Below, piece by piece: positions 48,401 to 60,559 of a stretch of DNA of 64,000 bases (position 1 is its first letter; each line of letters begins with the position of its first letter). The stretch is from NCBI RefSeq assembly GCF_014905175.1, contig NC_057792.1, positions 14,762,963-14,826,962 on the forward strand, read 5' to 3'. The translations under genes and the position numbers were made by a program. The stretch comes from Aphidius gifuensis (lineage: Eukaryota > Arthropoda > Insecta > Hymenoptera > Braconidae). The notes beneath the pieces are model-generated. The model worked only from the letters and a program-made list of their open reading frames with translations, ran no database searches and was not told where the DNA came from.

Positions 48401-49583
48401 ATAATAGATATTTAATATTGGCATTGATTAATGATTTTATCAATTTAAATTTTTTTTTTTTTTTCTAATTCAATATTATATTTTAAATTTTTTATTATTT
48501 TTATAAAATTAATAGGTCAAAATATTGATAGATAGTTCAACTAATTTTAATTGTCAACTATTTATTTTATAGAAAAAATTCTATAATTATATGAAAAATT
48601 AAAAAATTTCATGAATTTTTTAAAGAAATATTTTATCAATAACTAAAATTTTATTTCAAATATATTTAATACCTCTAAGCTCTCAAAAATAATTGAATTC
48701 AAATTTAAAATAAATAAAAAATTCAACTGACATATAAAATATATAAAACAAATTATTTTTAAATTTACTTTTAGCATATGATATTATTTAAAAAAAAAAA
48801 CAATTATCATGTGCAGAAAAGTTTTTAACATATTAGATAAAGATATACATAGGTGCATGAGTCATGTATAACATATTTTATGTATATATATATATAATAA
48901 AATTTAATACACAAACATACACATATTCACATTGTCCTCTAACTTCGTTAAAGTATAATCCAGTGTATCTCCCTGGGGCAGCGTTTCCATGTGATATAAA
49001 ATCAGTAAGCTTTAGTAAATTTCGTTTAAACAATCCAGTAAACAATTTTCCGGCCTGTGCACGGAAAACTAACGATACCCAAGTGGCACACTGTATTGTA
49101 AAGCGTCACCATCAAAGTTACTTAGCCATAGGCAAAATAAACATCTTCAAACTCAATGATAATATATTTATTTATCAAAAAAAAACTTGTTTTTATTTTT
49201 AAAATATTATTTAATTAAAGTTAATTCATTTTTCTTATTTTTTTCTATTATTTTTCCATTTGAAACAATTCGAAAAATCATCGTTAATTAGCCAACCAAA
49301 TAATATTTAATATCTCAATATTTTCAAAGAGCTCCATTATAACAATTTTACGTCTACTGTAAAAAGTGTTGCCAGAAAAAATTCATATTGTTTTAGAATT
49401 GTCTTTTGGGACAGTCTATACGAGCAGTTCCAAATTTTCTTAAGGTCTTTAGTTGAGAAATCACCTGCAAAATAAATAATTCACGTGAAAAATTAACTTT
49501 TTTAATGAATAAAAAAAATAATAAAACGTAATACCCCTAGACATCAGGGATATGTAAAAAAACTAGAAATATATCTGGTGGGT

Positions 49584-49743
49584 AATTCTCCGATTACTTT
49601 CCGTTTTTCTCCAATAATTTTCTCTGCATATGCTGCTAAAGGAGAATTATCAAGAAAAATCAGAGTAAAAGCAAAAAGTTATTTATTCCGATTATCTCCG
49701 ATTTTGTAGAATTATATAAAAAACCGGAGAAAATCGGAGAAAT
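49584..49743. mobile_element. MITE-like element with CTCCG/CGGAG ends
   Basis: The left end has TTCTCCGATTAC then CCGTTTTTCTCC; the right end has CCGGAGAAAATCGGAGAAAT, roughly the inverse. Related CTCCG/CGGAG sequences occur in the elements at 6760, 61250 and 63670. The boundaries are approximate. Confidence 0.4.
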
Positions 49744-49777
49744 CATTTTCATCGAGAAAGTTATGGATGAATCTTTG

Positions 49778-49947
49778 GGCTGGTTTTTTTATCCACAAAA
49801 TTATTACAGTTAATAATGGATTTGGCTACCGACTACGTTTTCATATAGCTTTAGTATTGAAAATATCAATTGATAAGTAGTTGATCGTTAGTTAGTTAAA
49901 TATTTTGAATGCTCAGTTAACTGTAATGGTGGACGAAAAAACCGGCC
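49778..49947. mobile_element. 170-bp MITE with about 30-bp terminal inverted repeats
   Basis: The left end is GGCTGGTTTTTTTATCCAC followed by ATTACAGTTAA; the reverse complement of the right end is GGCCGGTTTTTTCGTCCAC followed by ATTACAGTTAA. No coding capacity. No clear target-site duplication was seen, so the superfamily is open. Confidence 0.65.
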
Positions 49948-50095
49948 TATATATAGTTAAAGAAATTTGTCACAAGAAGACCAATCATATTTTTTAAATT
50001 ATGTAAAATAAACGTGGCATCGATATGTAGAATGATAATGATTTACAATGATTGACAATAGTGCATATAAATGAAAATAAAACTACATAAAGTTG

Positions 50096-50214
50096 AACAT
50101 CGAAACAAAAAATTTTGAATTTTTGTATACAAAATTGACTCATTTTGTCTATTAAAAAGGGAAAAAATCAGTCAATTTTGTATACAAAAATTAAGAATTC
50201 TTTGTTTTGATGTT
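50096..50214. mobile_element. Foldback element with about 50-bp arms
   Basis: The left arm (50096-50146) and right arm (50162-50214) share AACATC, AAACAAA, then an identical AATTTTTGTATACAAAATTG (20 bp) in inverted orientation, with few mismatches, around a loop of about 15 nt. As RNA this would be one long hairpin. It may be a foldback MITE or a source of small RNAs. Confidence 0.6.
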
Positions 50215-53200
50215 ATTACAAATTATTTCGGAGATAAATATATTTATTTGTATTCGGAAAAAAAAAAATTTATTCACAATATATATTTTCATTTATTAAA
50301 TTTCCTTTTTTTTGTTTGTCAATTTTCATCAATCATTGCCGTAAAATAAAAATACTTTTTAAAACAAAAATTAAATAACTGTATAGCTGACAAAAAAAAA
50401 TTGACATTATTTAAATTTGAATATACAATATTGTTTTTTTAAAAATTTCGAATATTTATCAAACATTTATATTCGATGAAATAACATCAGTGACCCGACA
50501 ATATAAACGCATTTGTCGTATTTCGATTTATGTGAACGACATATGCGAAAAAGCCATCATCATATTTCACTTTCAAATATAAATATATATCAAAAATAAA
50601 AAGTAAAAATATACATGATATACAAAAAATAACATATATACGTTGAATTGTAGCTGTCGATTTTTTTATAAATAAAAAAAAAAACTAACATAACTTGATT
50701 CATTTAAATATTTATACATCAAAAATACTTTTATATAAATATATTTTCATTTTTCTTGAATTTTTCCACTCAACATTTTACACGCAGATATTTAAAATAA
50801 ATAAAATTTATGAAAAAAATTGAACAATATAAATATATATTTGACCCTTGAACATACACAATGAAGCGTAATAAATGATATTTTATTTTCATTCAAATCA
50901 AAAGTACCATATGAACCAAATAAATTTTATAATGACAAAAATTTTTATAAATTTTACGCTCAATTATACACAAGAAATTTTGAAATTATAGCATTTGGCA
51001 CATTAAAATAATAATACCGTTATCATCACACTGAATATATGTATCAAATTCATTGGATTTAGATTTTTTTCATGGGGTTAGATAGTCCATTTATGATGAA
51101 GAAAAATAAACATGCATAGAAAACAGGGAGCATTGAAAAATCATCACCATAGCTAAATGAGAATACTTGACATAGGTGCCGAATGATGTACAATCTTATC
51201 TGATGTTGAAAATAATAATTATAATAATAATAAAGTAACGTAAATAAAATAATAAAAAAAAAAAAAAAAATGAATTAGAAATGGACAACAATGGACAGAT
51301 GGTTTGAGTATATAGCAGACGACAGGTTGGTCCAGGGGCACTGCCAACATTTCGTGGTTCATTTGCGGTACCCAGGGGTCCCATCTATTATTGACGATAC
51401 TCATAGAGAGGGACAGAAAACAACACATCTAGCTACTACTGCTACTACTCTCTGTATATATAGTCTACTACTCGAGAGGGGTGAAAATCTTTTTTTTTTT
51501 CATTTTTTTTTTTGATTTTTATTTTTGTACACTCTCCAGGGGTTGTTTACATGGCCCGAGTGTCTCGATTTAATTTGGTGATTATTTTTTAACGAGACTA
51601 TTTTTCAATGTGAGACAAGCTCATAATTCTTTTATTAAATACTAACAAATATATATTTTTTTTAAATGATTTTTATATTTACTATTTTTGATAATTTTTT
51701 AATTAATTTTTTTTTTATTGATTTGTGACTTTTATTTTTTCTAGGGGGTTGTATATAATTATAAATTTATGAGTTAATTGATTTTTTGGAGAATTTATTA
51801 ATTAATATAAAAAAAAATAATTATGAAATTATTTTAGCTATTATTTTTTTTTTTTTTAATTTTTATAGATCGATTTTGCTTTATATTTTTTTTTTTTTTT
51901 TTTTGGTTTTATTTTTTATGTATTTGACATGACTCAAAATAATTTAATAAAAAAATGAATAAAAATTATCAACATTAAATTATTAATTATTTTTAAAAAA
52001 TAATATTTATACGATTTTTTTAATGATTTAAAAAATTACTATATTATAAATTTTATAAATTAAAAAAAAAATTTTTTTTCAGTAAAAATAAAATTAAAAT
52101 ATGAAAATTAGTTCAAAAAAAAAAAATTTTGATTTAATTTTTCATGAAAAAAGGATTATAAGTTCAATATCATAAAACTTAGAAAATTAGTTTTTTTTTA
52201 ATTAATAATTTGTAGAAAAATATTTAAAAAAAAACAAAATTATATATTATTCTTTGATTTTATTTAATTTTTTTTGTGTATAAATTAATAGAGTATATTT
52301 GACATGACTCAAGATAATAAAAATAATATAATTAAATAAGAAATAAATAAGGTCTATCAGCTGTTGAAAATTTAGACGTCATGTGGAGTTGATGATATGA
52401 TCATCTTTCAAAACTTCAAAAAGCCGCATATAATTTTGTCTCACCTTTTTTATTCTTATAGTTATATACATATATATATTATCCTTTTTTTTTTTTTTGT
52501 CATTTATTATTATTATTTTTTCTTCATCAGATTTCATATATATAGCGACTACCTTTCTTATACACACCTTAATGTTAGGAAGACATGTGTCGGTACCTTT
52601 CTTACATCGTGTCGGTTGCCTACAGGCTGGCTTTCATTAATCTCAGACCTCTTTATTCCACCAAAAATAATTTATTTTTATGTCTCGTTAAAGCAACGAT
52701 GTATTAATATAAATTTATACATACACAAATTACACTTATAAATACATTAAGATATAATTTTTTTTTTTTTTCAAATATTGAAATATCAAAGAATAAAACA
52801 TTTTCAAAAATAACTTTTATTTTTTATTTTTTTTCTAAATAATTATTAACCATTATACATAAAAGAAAAAGAAAAAAATACTCTCAATTATAAAATCCTT
52901 ATAATCTAAATTACTTTCACCTAAATCATTTAATTTTTTAAATAAAAAAATTAATTTAAATTACACTATTATTTGTAATTTAAAATTAAATTATAAATTT
53001 AATTCATTTATTATGAAATTTTTTAACTATAATATTTATAAACAATATATAATTGTAGCAGATTTATATCTTGAACAATATTATTTTAATTGCAAATGTA
53101 ATTTTATTATGATAAAAAAAAAACTAAATAAATATATAAAACAGTTGTATTCTATCGGGACCATCGATCTTTCCATTTGGTTGATCTACACTGGTGTTCT

Positions 53201-55906
53201 CTGATTTCTCATTTTATATAAATAAATATATATACATAAGTATATAGAATGTTAAGCTCTGAATCCTATATCCCAAGGGATATATATGGAGGGTTCTATT
53301 TGTACTGTGTTACAACACCAAGACACCCAGCATCATCAAACTACATGCTGACGTGACAAAAAAACGTAAATCGAAATGACATCGTAACGACAGCAATGAA
53401 GCCAAAAACCAACCACCTTTTACTTTACACACATTGTATCTATAAATATATACATTTATATACATATAAATACCATGTAACAGTGTGTATATGTGTTTGT
53501 AAATTTTCTTCAACAACAACAACAACCCCTATATATATTTTCACGAAAAAGTAAAAAAAGAAAAACCCTTAACGATCGTTCGTCCAAATTGTGACACGTG
53601 TTATTTTGGTGTAGTTGCACAATAATGCATTCGATCTATTTGACAATACTTTAATAGAGAAAAAGAGAGAGGGGGAAGGGGGGCAAAAATACCAAAGGGG
53701 CTAGTCAAGAGATCCCAACAGGGGGTAACCAGCACGATGAATATTAACGATACACACTCGATTGATGTTCTTTTATATATTTTTTTTTCCAAAACAATTT
53801 CCATCGTGAAAAAAAAGGGAAATAAAAAAATATAAATTTTTTTTTTTTTAGAGGATATACACTGGAGAGTAGAGCTTTTTTTTTTATTTTATATTTTATT
53901 TTTCATGTCCAGTTTTAATATTATAATTCCCACGTGGAAAATTTTCGGTTTAGCAATTTTCTTTGTTCACTTTTTTTTTTTGTAACATTTTGTTAAACTA
54001 TTCATTGGGTAATCTGAATTTGTTTATTTATTTTTATCGTTTTTTGTCTTTACAAAGTTGATAAAGATATAATTAAATATTTTATTATAAATAAAAATGA
54101 TATTATATTATAATTTATAATTATTTTATAAAACTTTTGTAATAAAAATTTTTAAATATTCACTTTAAATTATAAACTTTCAAGTATATATTGTGTATTT
54201 TTTTTCTTTCGATTTTATACAGGTTAAAAAGGAAAAAAAAAAAAGTATAATTGAGTTACAAAATAAAAAATAAAAAGAATTACAATTTTTATTTTTTTTT
54301 CAACGTTTAGATGGAAAACTTTATTCACCAAATGAATAGCCAATTAAACTCTCTCGGTTGACTCAATTTAAATGAGATTCTAGAAAGCACACGAAAATTT
54401 ACAAATACTTTTAAATTCGGATGGTCAGAAAAGTGTTTGGCAAATAGCGAGTGAGAGATAATAAAAAAAAATAAAATAAATTAATGGAAAGAGAGCGTAA
54501 AAATAAAAAAAAAAAAAAAGAGCTTTACCAAATTCCTATACACTTTGTACGTGTAAATACACTCGAAGAGTTATCGCGTGAGATAGTTTCCTCATTGAGA
54601 GAGAGTTGCATGCGCCAAACTCGTTACCGGTTTTGTCCCCATGTAAATTAATTACCCCCCTACCTTAAATTAACCCCCACGTTATTTTTCTCTCTTATTA
54701 TACATATATATTTTTATTTTAATATTTTTTTTCTCTAAATTTTCTGGTTCTGTGCTTTTTTCCTTTATCAAACCATTTTAGTTGCTTAACACATATACAC
54801 AAACTTTTAAGCGAGCTTTCAAGCACATACACATATTTATATATATATTTGGTAAATACATATATATATCTACGAAAGCTCACGTTCATTTATCGCCCTG
54901 GAGACTGCAGCCAAGTGTAATCGAGTTAACTTGTTAATTATACTCTCCTCGTAAATTCTGTATAATAAAAAAATTAACTTAAATTAAAAATTAAACTATA
55001 AAATATAAAGAAATTTTATATTTTTTTTGAATCATCAATAATTTATTGATTAATTTAAAAAATTATTATATATTTAAATTGTAATAATTCAAAAAATATT
55101 AACATATCTAAATTATGAAAAATAAAATTTTGCGCAGATCGCAAATAATATAAACCTGCAGGAAAAATCAGTTTAAAAAAAAATTATTTGATAAATGGAG
55201 AGAAGGAAAAGTGTTAAGAAGTTCAATAAAATAAAATTAAGAATTAATGTAGATTGATGATAGTTCGTGTGAATTGGCTGTTTTAAAAAAAATGTCCAAT
55301 AAAAATGAAATGATTTTTACATTGCAATGCCCAACGCAGTGTCCCTTGTAAAGTAGATAAATAATAAAAAAAAATATATATATATATAATTTTTGAGGGG
55401 TGAGTTTTAAAGGTGGTTAAAAGATGGCAAAGAATATGTGTGACATGAAGGTACTTGATGCTTGATTTTTTGTCGTGCGATGGTGGATTTCACGCGAGTT
55501 TAGAAAAGTAAAAAAATGAAAATATAAAACGACACACCAAAGAGAGAAGGGAGGCGTATCCCATCTAGTAAAACTTCTTCTTTGCTTTAGATTTACCACG
55601 CCCATGTGTCTCTCCCACTTATTTTACTCTGTTCCTATGAGAACATCAGGATCCAATACACAACTACAATCATATTACATTATGTTCAACCTGCGGGCTA
55701 TATTTCAAACACATGAAAACATTGAATTTCTATTTTATATATATATTTATTTTGTCTGTATTAAATTCAAGTGAGAGTGCAAGCGCGCGCGCGGGCGCAC
55801 ATGTCAAAAGATTTTACGAAATAGAATAAAAAAATAAGCACAAGCAGCTTTTTTTTTTATTTTTTTTGCAAAAGAGCAGTTTGGTACAGAGTTAACAAGC
55901 ATCATT

Positions 55907-55920
55907 GTATCCATAGCAAC
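55907..55920. promoter_or_regulatory. RFX X-box-like motif
   Basis: GTATCCATAGCAAC fits the 6-2-6 inverted half-site pattern of RFX sites with AT spacer. No gene start was recognised nearby. Confidence 0.4.
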
Positions 55921-58900
55921 ACCATTTTATATATATATATATTTCTAAAAAACTATTTACAATTTCAATATAGATGTACAATTTAAAAGTCACAAGTACA
56001 AACAATCGTTGTATAATAAAAAATTTGATAATTATATTTTTAAAACAAAAGAAAATAATTGTTTAAATCAATTATTACAATTATTTTTTTAACCTGACTA
56101 TTTTAAATTATTTAAAAAAATTAATTAAGCTCGTTTTTTCTTTTTATATTTAATATTTAATTTCAAAAGAAAATTAATCAAATTAAATATTTTTTTTTAA
56201 CACTATCATTTAATGATTTTAATCAATAGCTATTTTTTTTTCTTAATTCAATTAATTTTAATAATATTACGCAAAAGTTTTCAAGTCAATTAATAAATTT
56301 GTATAGACCATTGAATTTCTTGTAATATTGTCTGACCATAAACTTGGCTTTTCTACTTGCAACGTTTGAATTTATTTGACACTCAACTGTCAAGCATGAA
56401 TTATCTAAATTTTTATACAATAAATTACATTGAATACATAGAAATGTTATTGAATTTTCTATGTATATATTTATTTATAAATATATATATATATAAAATT
56501 TGTGAATGATTGTTTTTTCGATTATAATTTAATGAAGCTAGCTGATATTTATGTAGATGAAATATATAGAGAGAGACAAATACAGAGATATAATGCAAAT
56601 GAGTTGATGCAAATCGAAATTCAACTATATATAGATATATCAATATAGAATCTATATACATATATATATAATGGTACCGTGATTCAGGCGAATGCATTTC
56701 ACGCTTGGCTAAGCGACGGCGAAAATCGACAAGATATACAGCAGCCACAGTGTGCTTGCCACTGTTTGAATATAACATGATTCAAGCCCATCTATATATT
56801 TTTAAGCACCAAAAATCAACTCTACATAAAAACAGCATAAAAAAAAAGAAAAAAAAAAACCAACAAAAACGTTATTGGTTCCGCTAACACTTGATTTAAA
56901 TAAAAATATATAAATTTATTTAAAAATCAATAGCAATTTAGGTTAATTCATTTATCCAAAAATAAACATGTAAATTTTTGTATATATTATTAATAATTTA
57001 TATAAGAAAAATCAATGATCCATTAAACACTTTAATACATAATAAAAATAATAATAATAAATTTATAAAATAGAAATTTATATACCAAAAAGAAATAGAT
57101 AAAAATAAAAATAAAAAAAATTGATATAACAATTGAATATAATTTTTTTTTTAAACTACCTGCACTTAAGTGATAAAGAAAAATTTTAATCAATGGGAAT
57201 TTTCAATGAACATTTCAATTGTTAAAAATAAAAATTCAAATTAAGAAAATCGAAATAACAAGAAATAATAAATAGTACATGTTATCAAAAATATATTAAG
57301 GTACACAACAATTTTCATAACGACATAAAAAACCTAAATTCATGGGCACACAAAAAAAAATAATACATGAGTTAATCGAAAAGATTAATGCTCGTTTATC
57401 AAGGACCTATATCCAGACAGATATAACGAGTTAAAATTGGTTGTAGGAGGATTTTTTTTGTATTTAAGAGAATGAGGAAAATTAAAACTAAAAAAAAATT
57501 TAAAAAAAAAAAAAAGGTTTTACAGTGAACTAGCCGTTTCAGAAAATAGACGGACGGTAATAATTCTTGTTTAACCGTTGCCTCGGTAAATAATGGTAGA
57601 ATAACGATGAAATAACGACAAAGCTTCCGCGAATATGCTTTCTACTCTTCATATCGTAGCAATAAATATATATATTCATCTAAATAAATAACACTGCATA
57701 TATACATTTGAATTCATATTTTTATTTCTAAAAATAAACAAAAAATTTTCGCTATAAATATTTCTAAAACGCACGGACAATTGTTAAAATAAAAATATAT
57801 ATATATTTTTAAGTTTCTTTGTAAATTAAGAGTAATTAATTCATAAATTCATGTCATAATATAAAACGTATTCGATTTAGTTTGTTAATTCGATTAGTAA
57901 TAGTCTCAACCATAACAAATTGTATCACTGCGATTGCATATGATATTCAAACTGTTAAATATAATTTAACATGCAATTATATACATATATAAATACAGCA
58001 AATTAATGATAATAGTAATATGATAATAATAATTGTATATATATAATTTATAATCTATAGTTTGTGTATATCGATTCGACATACAAATTGCATCATGATG
58101 AATCATCATAACTTGTTACGATGAGATATATATAATTTTCAAATTTTATATAAATTTAAATGCTGGAAAAAATTGGATTATATCGGTTGGAATTTTTTTT
58201 TTTTCTTTTATTTTTACCTTTGCCTTTTTTTTCAATTGAGTCGTTAGATTTAATTGGGAATCCAGGTGTTTTTTTTTTTAGTTAAACACGCGCGTCAAGA
58301 AAGGCATGAATTTAAAAAATAAAAAAAAAAAATAAACTAAATTTTTAACTGATTTATTGAACGAGTGTTTTATATGGATTTATGAAAGATATTATAATAA
58401 CATAATGAAGACATCAGGTGAATTAAAAAATAATAATAAAATTTTTAAAAATTATTATTTTTTTATTTTTTTTTTGGGAGGTAAAGGTATAAAGAAAAAA
58501 AAAAAAAAAAATTGGATAGTTTTTTATTTCAAGTTATAGTGCTTGATGGAAAATATTTTTATTTTATTTTTTTTTTTGAAGATAAAATAAAGGAGAATAT
58601 GAGAATCGTGTGGCTACTGTTGATGTAGATGAAAAGTTACCGTCGGTTGTCGCGTTGTACTTATTTTCATACTTTTTATTCAAAAGTTGTAATAACGTTT
58701 GGCAGATGTTTCTGATAATATATTGTTGCGCGTGGCAAAACTTGCACACTACTTTGCAACAGAGCTTTTGGTGCTTTTGTTAAAGCAAAAAACTTTTATC
58801 GAGTCAATTTAAGTTACCACGTTGAGAAATATCCAAAGGTTTCTAACTTATTCTCATATAGCTTCTCTTCATCTCTCTCTTCCTCTCTTTCACTCTTCCT

Positions 58901-60559
58901 TTTATTTTTATTTTTTTTTTTTATAAAACAACTAAAAAAATCATAACTTTTTAAATAAAATTTATCCAGAATAAAATTAAATAAAGTAAAATTAAAAAAC
59001 CGAAAACTTTAAAATTAAAAATAAAACGAATATAACATAACTGTTGTTAATTAAAAATAATTAATCAATTTTTTTTTTATATATTTTTTTAAGTAAATTA
59101 AAAAGAGAAGGTTTTGTTTTTTGTAGGAAAAAATATATGATAAATTTATTATAAAATATTTTGGGTATATTTATTGTATTGAGTTTTTTTCGAGCTATAA
59201 AATGACAATTTCTGTCTTTCATTTAAACAACAGTGAAAATTTATATATTCATCCTGTATGAATCGTGTTTTACTTGCAATATCATTCGAATAAAAGGCAA
59301 AAAAAAAAAAGGAAAATATAACCCAAAAATAACAAGACACTTTAGTTTATTTCAGCTCACGTACAAAATCCAATCCCAACATGATTTTCCATTTGAAATT
59401 GAGCGTACATCAAAAGTCGAGCATCTCATCCATATCAATCGAAAATATTGCCTTAACCTTTTTTTTTTTCTATTTTTTTATTCGAAAATATATGTTTCGA
59501 TAAAAATAGAAACCAATGTTTCGGACAAAGTGTTAACTTTTGATAAAGCAATTATTTAACAGACAAATTTATTATTTTATATTTTTTTTTTAAATTTCAT
59601 TATTATTTTATTCAATTTTATATATCGCATGTTATTTTTCCTTATTGTCTCGTGATATTGCTGTGAATTCAATTACGACAGTTTATAAAATTCGTCGTAA
59701 TATTTTGATTTGAATTTTAAACAAGATATTACACTGCTCGGAAAGAAGGCTAATTAATACGACAAGCTGATAAACGTTATCAAAAATTAATTAAAATTGA
59801 AAAACATTGAATTATTAATATAAAAAAAACTTATATTATTGTTGTTGTTTTTTTTTTTTATTTAATAAATTATTCGTTGCTTTTTGAAAAACAAAAAAAT
59901 TATTTTAAAAAACCTCGAAGTAATTGATAATTATTAATTTGTAAATTTATATGATAATATATAATGATTTAATTATTTTTTTTATGCAATTATTTTATAT
60001 CGGTATTATGAAATGTTATGAAATTTCGAGTCATGACTCATGAGACATCTAGTGATCCACCGTGTTGTTATATACATGAATATATAAAACAAAAATCAGT
60101 TGAAGATAAGTTACTTTGTTGATCATTTATCGACATGAATTTTTCTGTAAAAAAAAAAAAAAAGTTTAAAATTTATATTAATTTACATGGTGCATTTTAA
60201 ATAATTTATTTCTCCACAAAAAAATATGTTGACTGAGATTTAATTACTCTCAACTAATTGAAATTGTTTCTTTTAAATTCCAATAAATTTTCGAGCTAAT
60301 TTTTTTTTTGTCTTTTGTAATGTAAAAAAAAACACGGTTCAATTCATAAAATATTCTTTATTGTTATTATTATTTAATTTAATAAAACATTATATTTTTT
60401 TTTTTTTTTCATTATTAAGTAATTCTCTTTCTCCCAATTTTTTTTTGATTCTTCACAAAATTCCAATTTATACTTATTTAATTTTTTTTATTTGTTTTTT
60501 TTTTTTAAACTGGAAAATTATCAAATATTCTTATATAAATTAATATAAAATTATCTTAG

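Larger units (their letters stand above)
45467..60559. other. Long non-coding stretch, no recognised gene
   Basis: Fifteen kilobases without a defensible gene. Contains a CAACAG/CAACAA tract (45926-45957), two inverted-repeat elements (49584-49743 and 49778-49947), a long foldback (50096-50214), an X-box (55907-55920) and an alternating CGCGCGCG run (about 55783-55796). GC-richer patches at 47360-47590 and 48940-49140 might be regulatory or decayed exons. Confidence 0.45.

Noticed and set aside
55783..55796. CGCGCGCG alternating tract as a functional Z-DNA site (similar runs at 17842 and 42794)
   Set aside because: Short alternating runs are common microsatellites; nothing nearby links them to a gene.
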